DNA from: Qipengyuania marisflavi | GTDB lineage: Bacteria > Pseudomonadota > Alphaproteobacteria > Sphingomonadales > Sphingomonadaceae | Assembly: GCF_005884405.1 (NCBI RefSeq) | Contig: NZ_VCAO01000001.1 | Location: forward strand, 490,304-554,303 | Direction: 5' to 3' | Length of the DNA: 64,000 nucleotides | Notes under the pieces: generated by a model | Databases searched by the model: none | What the model saw: only the letters and a program-made list of their open reading frames with translations | Told to the model about the DNA's origin: nothing | Shown: positions 11,542 through 20,683 of the stretch, one piece after another | How the letters are laid out: each line of letters starts with the position of its first letter | Numbering within the stretch: position 1 is the stretch's first letter | Program-made: the position numbers and the translations under genes

Positions 11542-13206
11542 TCACACCCCCTCCAGCAAGCGGTCCGCCTGTGCGCGCGCTTCTGGCGTTACCTCTGCCC
11601 CGCTCAGCATCCGGGCGATTTCTTCCTGTCGGCCCGCATCGTCGAGCAGCGCGACGCTGGTCTTGGTGACGGTGCCTTCGGAGCTTTTGGCGATCATGTA
11701 GTGCGTGCCCCCGCGTGCGGCGACTTGCGGGCTGTGGGTGACGGCCAGCAATTGCCCGGCGTCGGCCAGCCGCGCCAGACGGTCACCGATGGCGCTGGCG
11801 ACAGCGCCGCCCACGCCGCGGTCGATCTCGTCAAAGATCACAGTCGCCGCGCCGCCCTGTTCGGCCAGAGCCACCTTGAGCGCGAGAATGAAACGCGACA
11901 ATTCGCCGCCGCTGGCAATCTTGCCCAGCGGCGCAAAATCCGCGCCGGGATTGGTGGAGATAAGGAATTCTACCCCGTCCATTCCCGCCGCGCCCCAGCG
12001 TTCTTCGGGCAAATCGGTGATCGCCGTGCGGAACCGCGCGGTGTCCAGCTTGAGCGGTGCCAGCTCGCGCGCGACTGCCTCATCCAGCTTCTGCGCTGCC
12101 GTGACGCGGCCTGCGTGCAATGCCTCGGCAGCGGCGCGGTAGCGTTCGCCCGCATCCTTTGCGGCCGCCTCCAGCGCGTCCAGCTCCGCCTCGCCGCCTT
12201 CGATGCTGTCCAGCTCCATGCGGAAATCGCGCATCTTGTCGGGCAGCTCGTCCACTTCGCAGCGATGCTTGCGGGCCAGCGCGCGCAATTCGAACAGCCG
12301 CGTTTCTGCGGAATCCAGCGCCTGCGGATCGTGAACCAGCGCCTCTGCCGCAGCGCGCAGCCGGTCCTCCGCCTCGCCGGCTTCGATCACCGCGCGGTCC
12401 AGCGCTGCCAACGCTTCGGTCAGCATGGGATGTTCGGGCGCGATGCGGTCGAGCCGCCGGGCGGCGACGCGCAGACTGGCGAGCGGAGAATCGGACCCCT
12501 CCCACAGATGCCGCAGCTCCTCCAGATCGCCCGACAGCCGTTCGCCCTTCTGCATCGAGCTGCGCGCCTCGGCCAGCCGCGCTTCCTCGCCCGCTTGCGG
12601 TTCGAGTGCGGTCAGTTCGGCAAGATGTGCCAGCAACAGATCCTGATCCAGCTTCGCCTGATCCAGCGCATCGCGCGCTGCAGCCAGCCGACCCTCGACC
12701 GCGCGCCACGCGTCCCACGTCTTGGCGACGCGGGCGGTATCGGACCCGGCAAAGCGATCGAGCAATGTGCGATGGCCGCGCGGATTGACCAGTCCGCGAT
12801 CATCATGCTGGCCGTGCAGTTCGACCAGCCACGCCGCCAATTCGCGCAGCAGCGCCACGCCCGCCGGTTGATCATTGACGAAGGCCTTGCTGCCGCCATC
12901 GGCCTTCAGCTGACGGCGCACGATCAGCGGTTCGCCCGGCTCGATCTCGATCCCGGCATCGTCGAGCAATGCGGCGAGCGGCGCTGGCATCGCGGAAAAT
13001 TCAAAGCTGGCCGCCACGCTGGCCTTGTCCGCACCGGCGCGCACCTGACCGCTGTCGGCGCGATTGCCCAGCACCAGCCCCAGCGCATCGAGCAGGATCG
13101 ATTTGCCCGCGCCCGTCTCACCCGTAAGCACCCCCAGCCCGCGCCCGAAGGTCAGGTCAAGCGCTTCGATCAGCACGATATTACGGATGGCCAGATGGGT
13201 CAGCAT
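11542..13206 (-). CDS. recN: DNA repair protein RecN
   Basis: SMC-like ATPase that handles double-strand breaks, 554 residues. The Walker A GETGAGKS is near residue 29. Long acidic/alanine-rich helical arms predicted to form a coiled coil occupy about 150-350. The ABC signature 'ASGGELSRF' and Walker B 'VIFDEIDRGVGG' follow. In many alphaproteobacteria recN sits directly between bamD and ligA. Here ligA is still close, but bamD is separated by a CapA-like gene and a diguanylate cyclase. Confidence 0.95.
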   Translation of the reverse strand: MLTHLAIRNIVLIEALDLTFGRGLGVLTGETGAGKSILLDALGLVLGNRADSGQVRAGADKASVAASFEFSAMPAPLAALLDDAGIEIEPGEPLIVRRQLKADGGSKAFVNDQPAGVALLRELAAWLVELHGQHDDRGLVNPRGHRTLLDRFAGSDTARVAKTWDAWRAVEGRLAAARDALDQAKLDQDLLLAHLAELTALEPQAGEEARLAEARSSMQKGERLSGDLEELRHLWEGSDSPLASLRVAARRLDRIAPEHPMLTEALAALDRAVIEAGEAEDRLRAAAEALVHDPQALDSAETRLFELRALARKHRCEVDELPDKMRDFRMELDSIEGGEAELDALEAAAKDAGERYRAAAEALHAGRVTAAQKLDEAVARELAPLKLDTARFRTAITDLPEERWGAAGMDGVEFLISTNPGADFAPLGKIASGGELSRFILALKVALAEQGGAATVIFDEIDRGVGGAVASAIGDRLARLADAGQLLAVTHSPQVAARGGTHYMIAKSSEGTVTKTSVALLDDAGRQEEIARMLSGAEVTPEARAQADRLLEGV

Positions 13207-13276
13207 GGGCAGAGCGAGTCTCTAGCCGAAGCTGCGCGGCGCGTCACCGCCCCGTGTGCAGGATACGAACAGCCGC

Positions 13277-15340
13277 TTAGCGGGCGGCCACGGTATCGCC
13301 CTGTACATGGGTCGCGCGCCAGGCAGCGGCGATGTCCGCTGGCGTGCCGGGGCGCCCCCACGAAACCATGGCAAAATCGTCAATCGCGACCGGGCGCAAT
13401 TCGCGTGTGCCATCGGGCCAGACGATGCGCAGCACCGGGCGGAATGGCCGCGTCATGCCCGCTGACTGTTCCTCTCGCGTGAAAGAAAAGGCGACATCCT
13501 GCCAGCCATCACCGGCCGCCAATTGCGCCGTGCCCACTGTGACCCCGCGCCAGCGCGCGCTGGGTTTGTCGCCCCGGCGCGGCTGATCCTTGAGCAGCAA
13601 TTCGGCCCGCGCGGCGCGGGGCAGGCGCAGCCGTGCCGACAATGTGTAATCCCCGGCAGGCACATCGCGGACATAGCCCTGAGTGTAGAACGCCACGAAA
13701 TCATCCGCCTTGTCCGCGCGCAGCTCGGCGTGGTGCCCCTCGCCCGGAACATAGGCGAAATCCACCGCCGCATTTTGCGCGCCAAAGGCCCGTTCTCGCG
13801 CCGTTCCGCTCAGTGCCAGTTCGAAATCGCCGCGTGTGATCACCTCGCGGCCCAACCGTCCAGCCGCCGAACACAGCGGCGCAAAATTGGCGAGCCGGAA
13901 GTCCGTTACCGCTGGCTCGCACTTCGCTGCAGGCCCAATTTGCCGCATGGCATTGGGCCGTACCACCGCGTGCCCGCCGCTCATTTCCAGTCTGGTCCCG
14001 CGCTCTGCCGACAGCCCGAACAACCGCCGCAGCGACGCTTCTCGCGCGCGGTCGGTCGCTGGAACGGGACGATAATCGACCAGCGCAATGGGCACGATCT
14101 CGGCGCGGATAAAGCGCCCCTTCTCCAGCCACGCCTTGACCACATAGCTGACCTGCGTGCGCAGGAATTCCTGATCGAACATGAAATTGCCGATCGAGGG
14201 GGCAACCAGTGCGCCGCGATACACCTCAACGCCCATTGTCATGTGCGGGTGATGCCCCAACGCAATCGGTGCGCCATTGTCGATTGCGGCGCGCAGCCGC
14301 CCTATGGTCGTGTCGCTTGGCCGGTCGATATATTCCGCACCGCCGTGATATTGGACGATCGGGATCCGGCGATTCTTTTTGGCCGCCAATGTGCTGCGGC
14401 GGATCTGCCCGCGCGTGCCCAGCGCCGCACCGCCCTTGTCAGCGGTGGCCGATTGGTGTGCGCCGCCGGAGCCTTCCCAACCGACAAAGCCCAGCATGGC
14501 CAGCCGCTGCTTGCCGATATCGACCGGCGCGGCCCGCTCTGCTGACACTTCATCATGTCCGGCACCGGAATAGGCCAGACCTGCGCCCTGAAGTTCGGCC
14601 AGCGTCACGGCTACGCCCTGCTCCTGGAAATCATAGACGTGATTGTTACCCAGCGTGACGTAGTCCACTCCGGCCCGCACCAAAGCGGCGGCGAGCGCCG
14701 GGGTGGAGGTGAATGCGATCTTCTTGCCCGGCAGCATCGGTCCCGGCGGTTCATGCGACAACACCGTTTCCAGATTGATCGAGGCGAGGTCGGCGCTTTC
14801 GATATAGGGCTTCATCAGCGCCAGCAGCCGGTCGAGATCGGTCGCGGCGGTTTCGGGATGCAGCAGGACATGACCGCCATCGGTCGGCGCGAAATACCGC
14901 CGCCCTGCCATCGCGTCGCCGCCAAAGAACAGTTCGATCCGGCCCTTCTTGCGCGCCACCAGCTCAATTGCGGGAATGGCGAGGCATTGGCATGCCGCTG
15001 CGTAAACCTCGGCAGTGCCAAAAGTCTGGACCATGCGGAAGATCGCCGCACCGTCTATGGCGATCCGGTACGATGCCGCGCGCGCAATGTCCGCCTGGAA
15101 ATGTCCGTTGCGCGACAGTGTCGCCTGCGTGCCGTTTACAGTAACTGTGATACCCGACAGATCGACCCGGTCACGGCGGGCGTCGAGCGCTCCGGCCAAG
15201 CGCACCTGCCCCGGCTCCAGCTGCTCACCGCCGACCAGCGCGTCATCCGTATGCGCGGCAAGCGGCATCGCGCCGATAGCGGCAAGCAGCAGCGCACCTG
15301 CGGTAGCGGCACGGGCAAGAATTGTCGGAAACACACGCAT
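13277..15340 (-). CDS. CapA-family (poly-gamma-glutamate synthesis type) metallophosphatase-like protein
   Basis: A 687-residue exported protein. It has a signal peptide (about residues 1-30, ending near PLAAHT) and an N-terminal beta-rich module. A PGA_cap domain follows at roughly 130-400, with 'FFGGDAMAGRRYF', 'TLGNNHVYDFQEQG' and 'ALGHHPHMTMGVEVYRG', the Asp, Asn-His and His-His metal-site motifs of the calcineurin-like fold. 'APSIGNFMFDQ' is diagnostic of CapA. An extra C-terminal region of about 200 residues looks beta-sandwich-like (carbohydrate-binding is a guess). It is a lone capA with no capBC nearby, so envelope polysaccharide or peptide processing is more likely than polyglutamate synthesis. 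Confidence 0.78.
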   Translation of the reverse strand: MRVFPTILARAATAGALLLAAIGAMPLAAHTDDALVGGEQLEPGQVRLAGALDARRDRVDLSGITVTVNGTQATLSRNGHFQADIARAASYRIAIDGAAIFRMVQTFGTAEVYAAACQCLAIPAIELVARKKGRIELFFGGDAMAGRRYFAPTDGGHVLLHPETAATDLDRLLALMKPYIESADLASINLETVLSHEPPGPMLPGKKIAFTSTPALAAALVRAGVDYVTLGNNHVYDFQEQGVAVTLAELQGAGLAYSGAGHDEVSAERAAPVDIGKQRLAMLGFVGWEGSGGAHQSATADKGGAALGTRGQIRRSTLAAKKNRRIPIVQYHGGAEYIDRPSDTTIGRLRAAIDNGAPIALGHHPHMTMGVEVYRGALVAPSIGNFMFDQEFLRTQVSYVVKAWLEKGRFIRAEIVPIALVDYRPVPATDRAREASLRRLFGLSAERGTRLEMSGGHAVVRPNAMRQIGPAAKCEPAVTDFRLANFAPLCSAAGRLGREVITRGDFELALSGTARERAFGAQNAAVDFAYVPGEGHHAELRADKADDFVAFYTQGYVRDVPAGDYTLSARLRLPRAARAELLLKDQPRRGDKPSARWRGVTVGTAQLAAGDGWQDVAFSFTREEQSAGMTRPFRPVLRIVWPDGTRELRPVAIDDFAMVSWGRPGTPADIAAAWRATHVQGDTVAAR

Positions 15341-15510
15341 CGGCCATGCTTATTGCATTGATGCGGGAAAAAACGGTTAACCGCCACTCGAAGACGCTCG
15401 ACGGCGGCGGGATTTGCCCACGACGAGCATCCTGTGCAGATTTGCCGCTTCCAGAAAATCCCGCGCGCCCTAACCAAGTCTTCAAACATTGGGTAGTAGG
15501 TGGCGCATTG

Positions 15511-16680
15511 ATGAGAATACTCACACGCCTTTACAAATTGGTGCGCCCGCACGTGCCCGCGCATATTCGCGACGAGTTTGCGATTGTCGCAGCCGATCTT
15601 TTGCGCGCGCAGGGGCGGCTGATGTTCTTCGGTTTCCTGGTGTCAATTCCCGTGGGTATCGCTGCGGCGAGCGAGAATGCCGGGCCGTTTATCGGCGTTG
15701 GCCTGCCGCTGTTGCTGGCGGCTATTTGCGTGGTGGGGCTTGGAATTACCCTGCGCGATTCTACGCCGCACGAAAAACTTGCATCATCGCAATCGCTGCT
15801 GACCAAGACCTGGATCTGGTGCAGTATCTTATCGGTCATGGCGACGACCTGGGCCATCGCAAGCTGGGCAACAGCACCAGCCGAAACGCGCATCTATTAC
15901 CCGCTGATCATGATCGTCGGGGCGCTGACAATGGGATATTGCCTCGCCAGCATTCGCCACGCCGCGCTGTGCGCGCTGTTCCTGATGATCGTGCCGCTGG
16001 CCATCATGCTGTTTTCCACCGGCGACAGGATGGATGCCGCAGCGGGCACGGCCTTTCTGATTGCAGGTGTGTTCCAGCTGTTCATGCTGGACCGCCATCA
16101 CGCGCTGCTGGTCGAATTGCTGGAGCACAAGGCGGAGGCGCGCACGCTGTCGCGGCTTGATCCGCTGACCGGGCTGCTCAACCGGCGCGCCTTTCTGGAC
16201 GATGGCTATGTGATGGGCGCGCAGGGCGATGCCATGCGCCTGATGCTGGTCGACATCGACAATTTCAAAGCGGTCAATGACCGTTACGGGCATGACAAGG
16301 GTGACGAGGTGCTCCGCCGGGTTGCGCAGCTGATGCTCAGCCATGCGCGCGGCGATGTTGCCGTGGCGCGGATCGGCGGCGAGGAATTCGCGCTGCTCGG
16401 CAGCAAGGCGCAGCTTGATGCAGCGGTGGCGCTGCAATTGGTCGAGGAAGTGCGCAGCACCGCCATGCCACATGGCGATGTGCTGACGGTCAGCGTGGGC
16501 GTGGCCGAGGGCAGCATTACTGACGAACCAAGCTGGCGCCGGGTTTATGAGACGGCTGACCGGGCGCTCTATGTCGCCAAACGCGAAGGCCGCGATCAGG
16601 TTCAGACCGGGCAGTGCCCGCCGCTGGAAGACGCTGCGCAAGTCACTGGCGACGCGAAAAGCACATCACGCGCCGCCTGA
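15511..16680 (+). CDS. Membrane diguanylate cyclase (GGDEF) with N-terminal TM domain
   Basis: A 389-residue protein with about five to six membrane spans (residues 30-200) followed by a GGDEF domain with 'DPLTGLLNRRAF', 'LVDIDNFKAVNDRYGHDKGD' and an intact GGEEF. It should make c-di-GMP. The I-site position reads RGDV rather than RxxD, so product inhibition is probably absent. The ATG at 15511 is chosen; the frame extends 63 codons upstream but that stretch is not protein-like and overlaps the divergent capA-like start. The whole protein aligns with the cyclase at 22752, including 'GYCLASIR' and 'GVFQ', so the two are paralogues. Confidence 0.88.
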   Translation: MRILTRLYKLVRPHVPAHIRDEFAIVAADLLRAQGRLMFFGFLVSIPVGIAAASENAGPFIGVGLPLLLAAICVVGLGITLRDSTPHEKLASSQSLLTKTWIWCSILSVMATTWAIASWATAPAETRIYYPLIMIVGALTMGYCLASIRHAALCALFLMIVPLAIMLFSTGDRMDAAAGTAFLIAGVFQLFMLDRHHALLVELLEHKAEARTLSRLDPLTGLLNRRAFLDDGYVMGAQGDAMRLMLVDIDNFKAVNDRYGHDKGDEVLRRVAQLMLSHARGDVAVARIGGEEFALLGSKAQLDAAVALQLVEEVRSTAMPHGDVLTVSVGVAEGSITDEPSWRRVYETADRALYVAKREGRDQVQTGQCPPLEDAAQVTGDAKSTSRAA

Positions 16681-16706
16681 GCAGTAATATCGGTTAAAGT
16701 TGGCCC

Positions 16707-16728
16707 ACACCGCTGCCGCAGCAGGTGT
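16707..16728. terminator. Small inverted repeat between convergent genes
   Basis: ACACC and GGTGT flank a further GCTG/CAGC pairing, forming a compact hairpin in the 54-nt gap between the convergent ends of the GGDEF gene and bamD. There is no T-run, so a terminator role is only suggested by position. Confidence 0.3.
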
Positions 16729-16734
16729 CCCGGC

Positions 16735-17538
16735 TTAGCTGGCAGTGACGCCCGCAGCGTGCTTGCCAACCAGTTTAAACGCCTTTTCGTACCATTCATT
16801 ACCCGGATAATTGGCACCCAGCACGGCGGTATATTTCACCGCTTCTTCAGGGATGCCCAGCGCCAGGCTGGTTTCGGTCAAGCGATAGAGCGCCTCTGCC
16901 GTGTGGCCAGTGGTCTGGAAATTATCGACCACGTTCTGGAAACGGATCTGCGCCGCGATCCATTTGCCCGACCGCTGGTAATACCGGCCGATTTCCATTT
17001 CCTTGCCAGCCAGATGGTCTTGCACAAGGTCGATCTTGAGCCGCGCATCGGCAGCATATTCAGTGGTCGGAAAGCGGCGCACCACTTCGTTCAAAGCGGT
17101 CTGCGCCTGTTCGGTCACCTTTTGGTCACGCTGCACATCGCTAATCTGCTCGTAATAACTCAGGCCGATCAGATAATAGGCGTAAGGCGCGTCCTTATTG
17201 CCCGGATGGATCGACAGGAAACGCTGCGACGCCTGGATCGCCTTGTTGTAGTCCTTGGCCACATAATAGCTGAAGCTGCTCATCAGCTGCGCGCGGCGCG
17301 CCCATGGCGAATAGGGGTGCTGACGCTCCACCTCATCAAACAGCGCTGCAGCCAATGCAGGCTGCCCGCGATCGAGCCGGCGGCGCGCTTCGCTATAAAG
17401 CGATTCGACATCGCGCGCGACATAGGCGGTGTCCTTCGGACCCCCGCCGCGCCCGGCACAGCCGGAGGTGAGAAGAGTGGCGGCAGCAAGAGCGGTGCCG
17501 AGGACAAGCCTGGTGGGGCGGCGTGCGGATGTCGTCAT
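16735..17538 (-). CDS. bamD: Outer membrane protein assembly factor BamD (ComL-type lipoprotein)
   Basis: Essential lipoprotein partner of BamA in beta-barrel insertion, 267 residues. A lipobox 'LLTSGC' ends the signal peptide. The body is a TPR-like helical array with 'LYSEARRRLDRGQPALAAALFDEVERQHPYSPWARRAQLM', followed by 'YNKAIQASQRFLSIHPGNKDAPYAYYLIGLSYYEQI', characteristic of BamD. Its usual neighbour recN lies 3.5 kb away. Confidence 0.93.
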   Translation of the reverse strand: MTTSARRPTRLVLGTALAAATLLTSGCAGRGGGPKDTAYVARDVESLYSEARRRLDRGQPALAAALFDEVERQHPYSPWARRAQLMSSFSYYVAKDYNKAIQASQRFLSIHPGNKDAPYAYYLIGLSYYEQISDVQRDQKVTEQAQTALNEVVRRFPTTEYAADARLKIDLVQDHLAGKEMEIGRYYQRSGKWIAAQIRFQNVVDNFQTTGHTAEALYRLTETSLALGIPEEAVKYTAVLGANYPGNEWYEKAFKLVGKHAAGVTAS

Positions 17539-17698
17539 GGGGCTAGCCTATAGCCAGCGCCCTGCTGAACGCCAAGTGAAGTTGTTGCAGACATCCCCAT
17601 TGCTGACGCGACAGGGCGTTAAAATCGCTGCTTATGGTAAATTTGGATTTACCGCCTTCACCGCAAACTTGGTAACCGGGTCGCGTTAATCTACATTC

Positions 17699-17913
17699 AT
17701 GACGGTACAGGACACCGCACAAACGGGACATTTACGGCATTTTTCGGCACGCTGAAACGCGATGAAAGCGGGGCGACCGCGATCGAATACGGACTTAACG
17801 TCGCGCTGATAGCAGTGGCCATAATTGCCGCGTTGCAGGCGCTGGACACCGAGTTTTCGTCCACACTGACCAAAGCCGATTCCGCAATGGACGGGGCCGC
17901 CACGGCAGCCTGA
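17699..17913 (+). pseudogene. Flp/Fap-type pilin sequence lacking an in-frame start (frameshift or pseudogene)
   Basis: The frame ending at the TGA at 17911-17913 encodes TFTAFFGTLKRDESG, then ATAIEYGLNVALIAVAIIAAL and a 31-residue tail. This is an excellent class IVb Flp prepilin: a basic leader, Gly before the cleavage point, Glu at +5 and Tyr at +6 of the mature chain, and one hydrophobic helix. The frame is open from 17641 but contains no ATG, GTG or TTG before the pilin core. The ATG at 17699 is in another frame, which stops at 17753. A run of five Ts at 17740-17744 lies where one extra T would join the ATG frame to the pilin frame. It may be a frameshifted gene, an assembly error or a rare-start gene. 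No tad genes are near. Confidence 0.65.
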
Positions 17914-17938
17914 TCGCCGCAATCGCCTTTTTTGCGAC

Positions 17939-19099
17939 TCAACCGCCAGGCGTCATCGCCTCCGGCGCCGCCCACAGCAAATGCCGGTTGTCCAGCAGCA
18001 CCAGATTGTTGCTGCGAATGATCTCGCCCTTGGTTTTATAGCCCAGCAACTGATCAGCCAGCGTATCGGGGTTGGAAATCATCACTCTGATTTCCTCCGA
18101 AGTGAAATCGCTCAGTCCGCGCGCCAGCTCCACCCCATCGCAATCATACAGATGCAGCACGTCCCCGCGGGTGAAGTCACCGTCCATCGACACAACATCT
18201 TCGCGCATCAGCGACCGCTTGCCGCCTGCCAGCGCAGCGGCTACCTTACCCGAAATCTCCAGACTGCCCGCCATCTGCAGACGGTTGGCGATCCAGCTGT
18301 CCTTGCCCGATAGCGGGTTGGGATGCGGCAGGCATTTGGTACAGCGCCGCTCGCCATTCAACACGCTGGACAATGGACGGTCGGCCTCGCCATTGGCGAT
18401 ATAGGTCGTGCAGCCCGCCTCCTGCGCCATATTGGCGGCTTTCAGCTTGGTGGTCATGCCGCCCGAACCCAGCGCGCTCATGCCGATAGTCGCCTCCATA
18501 TAGACCGACACATCTTCGACCTCTTCGACCAGCACCGCCCCCGGTTCATCGGGGTTGCGATCATACAGGCCATCGACGCAGGTCAAGATGATCAGATCAT
18601 TGGCCCCGATCATCTGCGCGACCTTGGCCGCCAGCCGGTCATTATCACCGACGCGGATTTCCTCGGTCGTGATCGAATCGTTTTCGTTGACGATCGGAAC
18701 CACGCCCGCCTCCAGCAGCCGGTGGACCGTATTGCGGGTGTTGAGGAAGCGGCGATGATGTTCAAAATCGCCCAGCGTCAACAGGACCTGTGCGATCTCG
18801 AAACCATATTCGTGCCCCACCTGTTTATAGGCGTTGAGCAGCAGCGGCATGCCGCAGGCGGCGGCGGCCTGCTTATCACTGACGCCTGCGCTTTCGGGCG
18901 TTTCGCCAACGATCCGCAGCCCCAATGCCACCGCGCCTGACGAACACAGAATCACATTGTAGCCCTGACTGCGCAGCCGCGTGACATCTTCCAGCAGCCG
19001 CTGGATAAAGCCGAACCGCGGCGTCAACAGATCGGCATTGGCCAGCAAGGCTGAGCCAATTTTGACGACAATGCTGCGGGCTTCGGTTTCGGTATCCAA
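17939..19099 (-). CDS. proB: Glutamate 5-kinase
   Basis: First step of proline synthesis, phosphorylating glutamate to gamma-glutamyl phosphate. The amino-acid kinase domain has 'IVVKIGSALL', 'SSGAVALGL', 'QVLLTLGDF', 'IVNENDSI' and 'GDNDRLAAKVA'. The C-terminal PUA domain (about 280-385) has 'FTRGDVLHLYD'. The start is uncertain: a TTG at 19099 has AAGGA 7 nt upstream and puts the kinase strand at the N-terminus, whereas a TTG at 19156 would add 19 residues. It is divergent from proA across an AT-rich gap, not in the usual proBA operon. Confidence 0.93.
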   Translation of the reverse strand: MDTETEARSIVVKIGSALLANADLLTPRFGFIQRLLEDVTRLRSQGYNVILCSSGAVALGLRIVGETPESAGVSDKQAAAACGMPLLLNAYKQVGHEYGFEIAQVLLTLGDFEHHRRFLNTRNTVHRLLEAGVVPIVNENDSITTEEIRVGDNDRLAAKVAQMIGANDLIILTCVDGLYDRNPDEPGAVLVEEVEDVSVYMEATIGMSALGSGGMTTKLKAANMAQEAGCTTYIANGEADRPLSSVLNGERRCTKCLPHPNPLSGKDSWIANRLQMAGSLEISGKVAAALAGGKRSLMREDVVSMDGDFTRGDVLHLYDCDGVELARGLSDFTSEEIRVMISNPDTLADQLLGYKTKGEIIRSNNLVLLDNRHLLWAAPEAMTPGG

Positions 19100-19345
19100 A
19101 ATGCTGTCCTTGAAAAATGTCTCCTGATCTATAGGTAGGGATTGTGCAGCGCACAACCGGGCTGATTGAAAGAATTGGAATGCGCGGCGCTTAATCGCAT
19201 ATGGATTGTGGATAGCGAAAAATCCTAAGCCTCAATACAATTTGGCAAATCTTTAATCGATTTTCCTAAGGCTTTTGCAATTTCATAAGTCTTTCCATGC
19301 CGGTTTAAACAAGCAATTCATCGTGTATCTTACCAAAGGACTTCC

Positions 19346-20611
19346 ATGACCACCGAGACGCTAGACCCGCAGCTTCATATTGACGAACTCGGATCCCGCG
19401 CCCGCGCCGCTGCGCGCCGTCTGCTGTCCGCCACCACCGATGCCAAGAACACTGCGCTGCGCGAAGCCGCCGTGGCACTGCGCAAGGCCACGCCCGCCAT
19501 TCTGGAAGCCAATGCCGCCGATGTTGCCAGTGTTGCAGGCAGCAAGCCCGAAAGCTTTATCGATCGCCTGCGGCTGACCGAAGACCGCATCGAAGGCATG
19601 GCCGCCGCGCTGGAACAGATTGCCGAGCTGCCAGACCCCGTGGGCCGCGAACTGGCGCGGTTTGAACGGCCCAATGGCCTGCTGATAGAGCGTGTCGCCG
19701 TGCCCATCGGGGTGATCGGCATGATTTACGAATCGCGCCCCAATGTCGGCGCCGATGCCAGCGCGCTGTGCCTGAAATCGGGCAATGCGATCATCCTGCG
19801 CGGCGGTTCGGAAAGCCGCCATTCCACGCGTGAGATTGTCGCCTGTATGCGCGCCGGGCTGAAAGCTGCCGGCCTGCCCGAAGATGCGGTGCAGACCGTC
19901 CAGACCACCGACCGCGCCGCCGTCGCCGCTTTGCTGCAGGCGGTCGAACATGTCGATTTGGTCATCCCGCGCGGCGGGCGCGGACTGGTCGAGCTGGTGC
20001 GCGATTCTGCCAAGGTCCCCACGCTTCTCCACCTTGACGGCAATTGCCACAGCTATGTCCACCAAGCCGCCGACATCGCCAAGGCCGTCGCCATCATTCG
20101 CAACGCCAAGCTGCGCCGGACCGGCGTGTGCGGCGCGACTGAGAGCATCGTCATCGACCGCGCAATTGCCGCAGAGGTTGTCCCCCTGCTCGCCGAAGCC
20201 ATGACGCCCGATTGCGAGCTTCGCGGCGATGCCGAGGCCTGCGCGCTTGACCAGCGCCTGGTCCCAGCCACCGAGGCGGACTGGAACACCGAATATCTCG
20301 ACCCCATCGCCTCGGTAAAGATCGTCGCCGGGCTGGAGGATGCCATCGCCTGGGTGGAGCAGCACTCCTCGCACCACACCGATGCCATCCTGACGCAGGA
20401 CGACGCCGCCGCACGCGCCTTTATGACTGCAATCGACAGCGCGATTGTCATGCACAACGCCTCCACCCAGTTTGCTGACGGCGGCGAATTTGGCATGGGC
20501 GCAGAAATCGGCATCGCCACCGGCAAGATGCACGCGCGCGGCCCGGTTGGGCTGGAACAGCTCACCAGCTTCAAATATCTGGTTCACGGCAGCGGGCAAA
20601 TCCGCCCCTGA
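19346..20611 (+). CDS. proA: Gamma-glutamyl phosphate reductase
   Basis: Second step of proline synthesis, reducing gamma-glutamyl phosphate to glutamate semialdehyde with NADPH. It has 421 residues, full length. '[37 protein letters not shown]' covers the NADP-binding region, and the catalytic Cys is in '[11 protein letters not shown]'. '[33 protein letters not shown]' is the family's C-terminal signature. An AAAGGA precedes the ATG. It is transcribed away from proB. Confidence 0.96.
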   Translation: MTTETLDPQLHIDELGSRARAAARRLLSATTDAKNTALREAAVALRKATPAILEANAADVASVAGSKPESFIDRLRLTEDRIEGMAAALEQIAELPDPVGRELARFERPNGLLIERVAVPIGVIGMIYESRPNVGADASALCLKSGNAIILRGGSESRHSTREIVACMRAGLKAAGLPEDAVQTVQTTDRAAVAALLQAVEHVDLVIPRGGRGLVELVRDSAKVPTLLHLDGNCHSYVHQAADIAKAVAIIRNAKLRRTGVCGATESIVIDRAIAAEVVPLLAEAMTPDCELRGDAEACALDQRLVPATEADWNTEYLDPIASVKIVAGLEDAIAWVEQHSSHHTDAILTQDDAAARAFMTAIDSAIVMHNASTQFADGGEFGMGAEIGIATGKMHARGPVGLEQLTSFKYLVHGSGQIRP

Positions 20612-20627
20612 ACCCTGCGATTATAAC

Positions 20628-20663
20628 AAGCGGGCGGTCATCCAACCGGAAGTCCGCCCGCTT
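20628..20663. terminator. 10-bp perfect inverted repeat between convergent proA and lipoxygenase genes
   Basis: AAGCGGGCGG (20628-20637) pairs with CCGCCCGCTT (20654-20663) around a 16-nt loop. It starts 16 nt after the proA stop and ends 20 nt before the lipoxygenase stop on the other strand. It has no long T-tract on either side, so it is a probable bidirectional terminator by stem strength and position rather than a textbook one. Confidence 0.5.
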
Positions 20664-20683
20664 ACCTGTCTGACCTCACCCGA

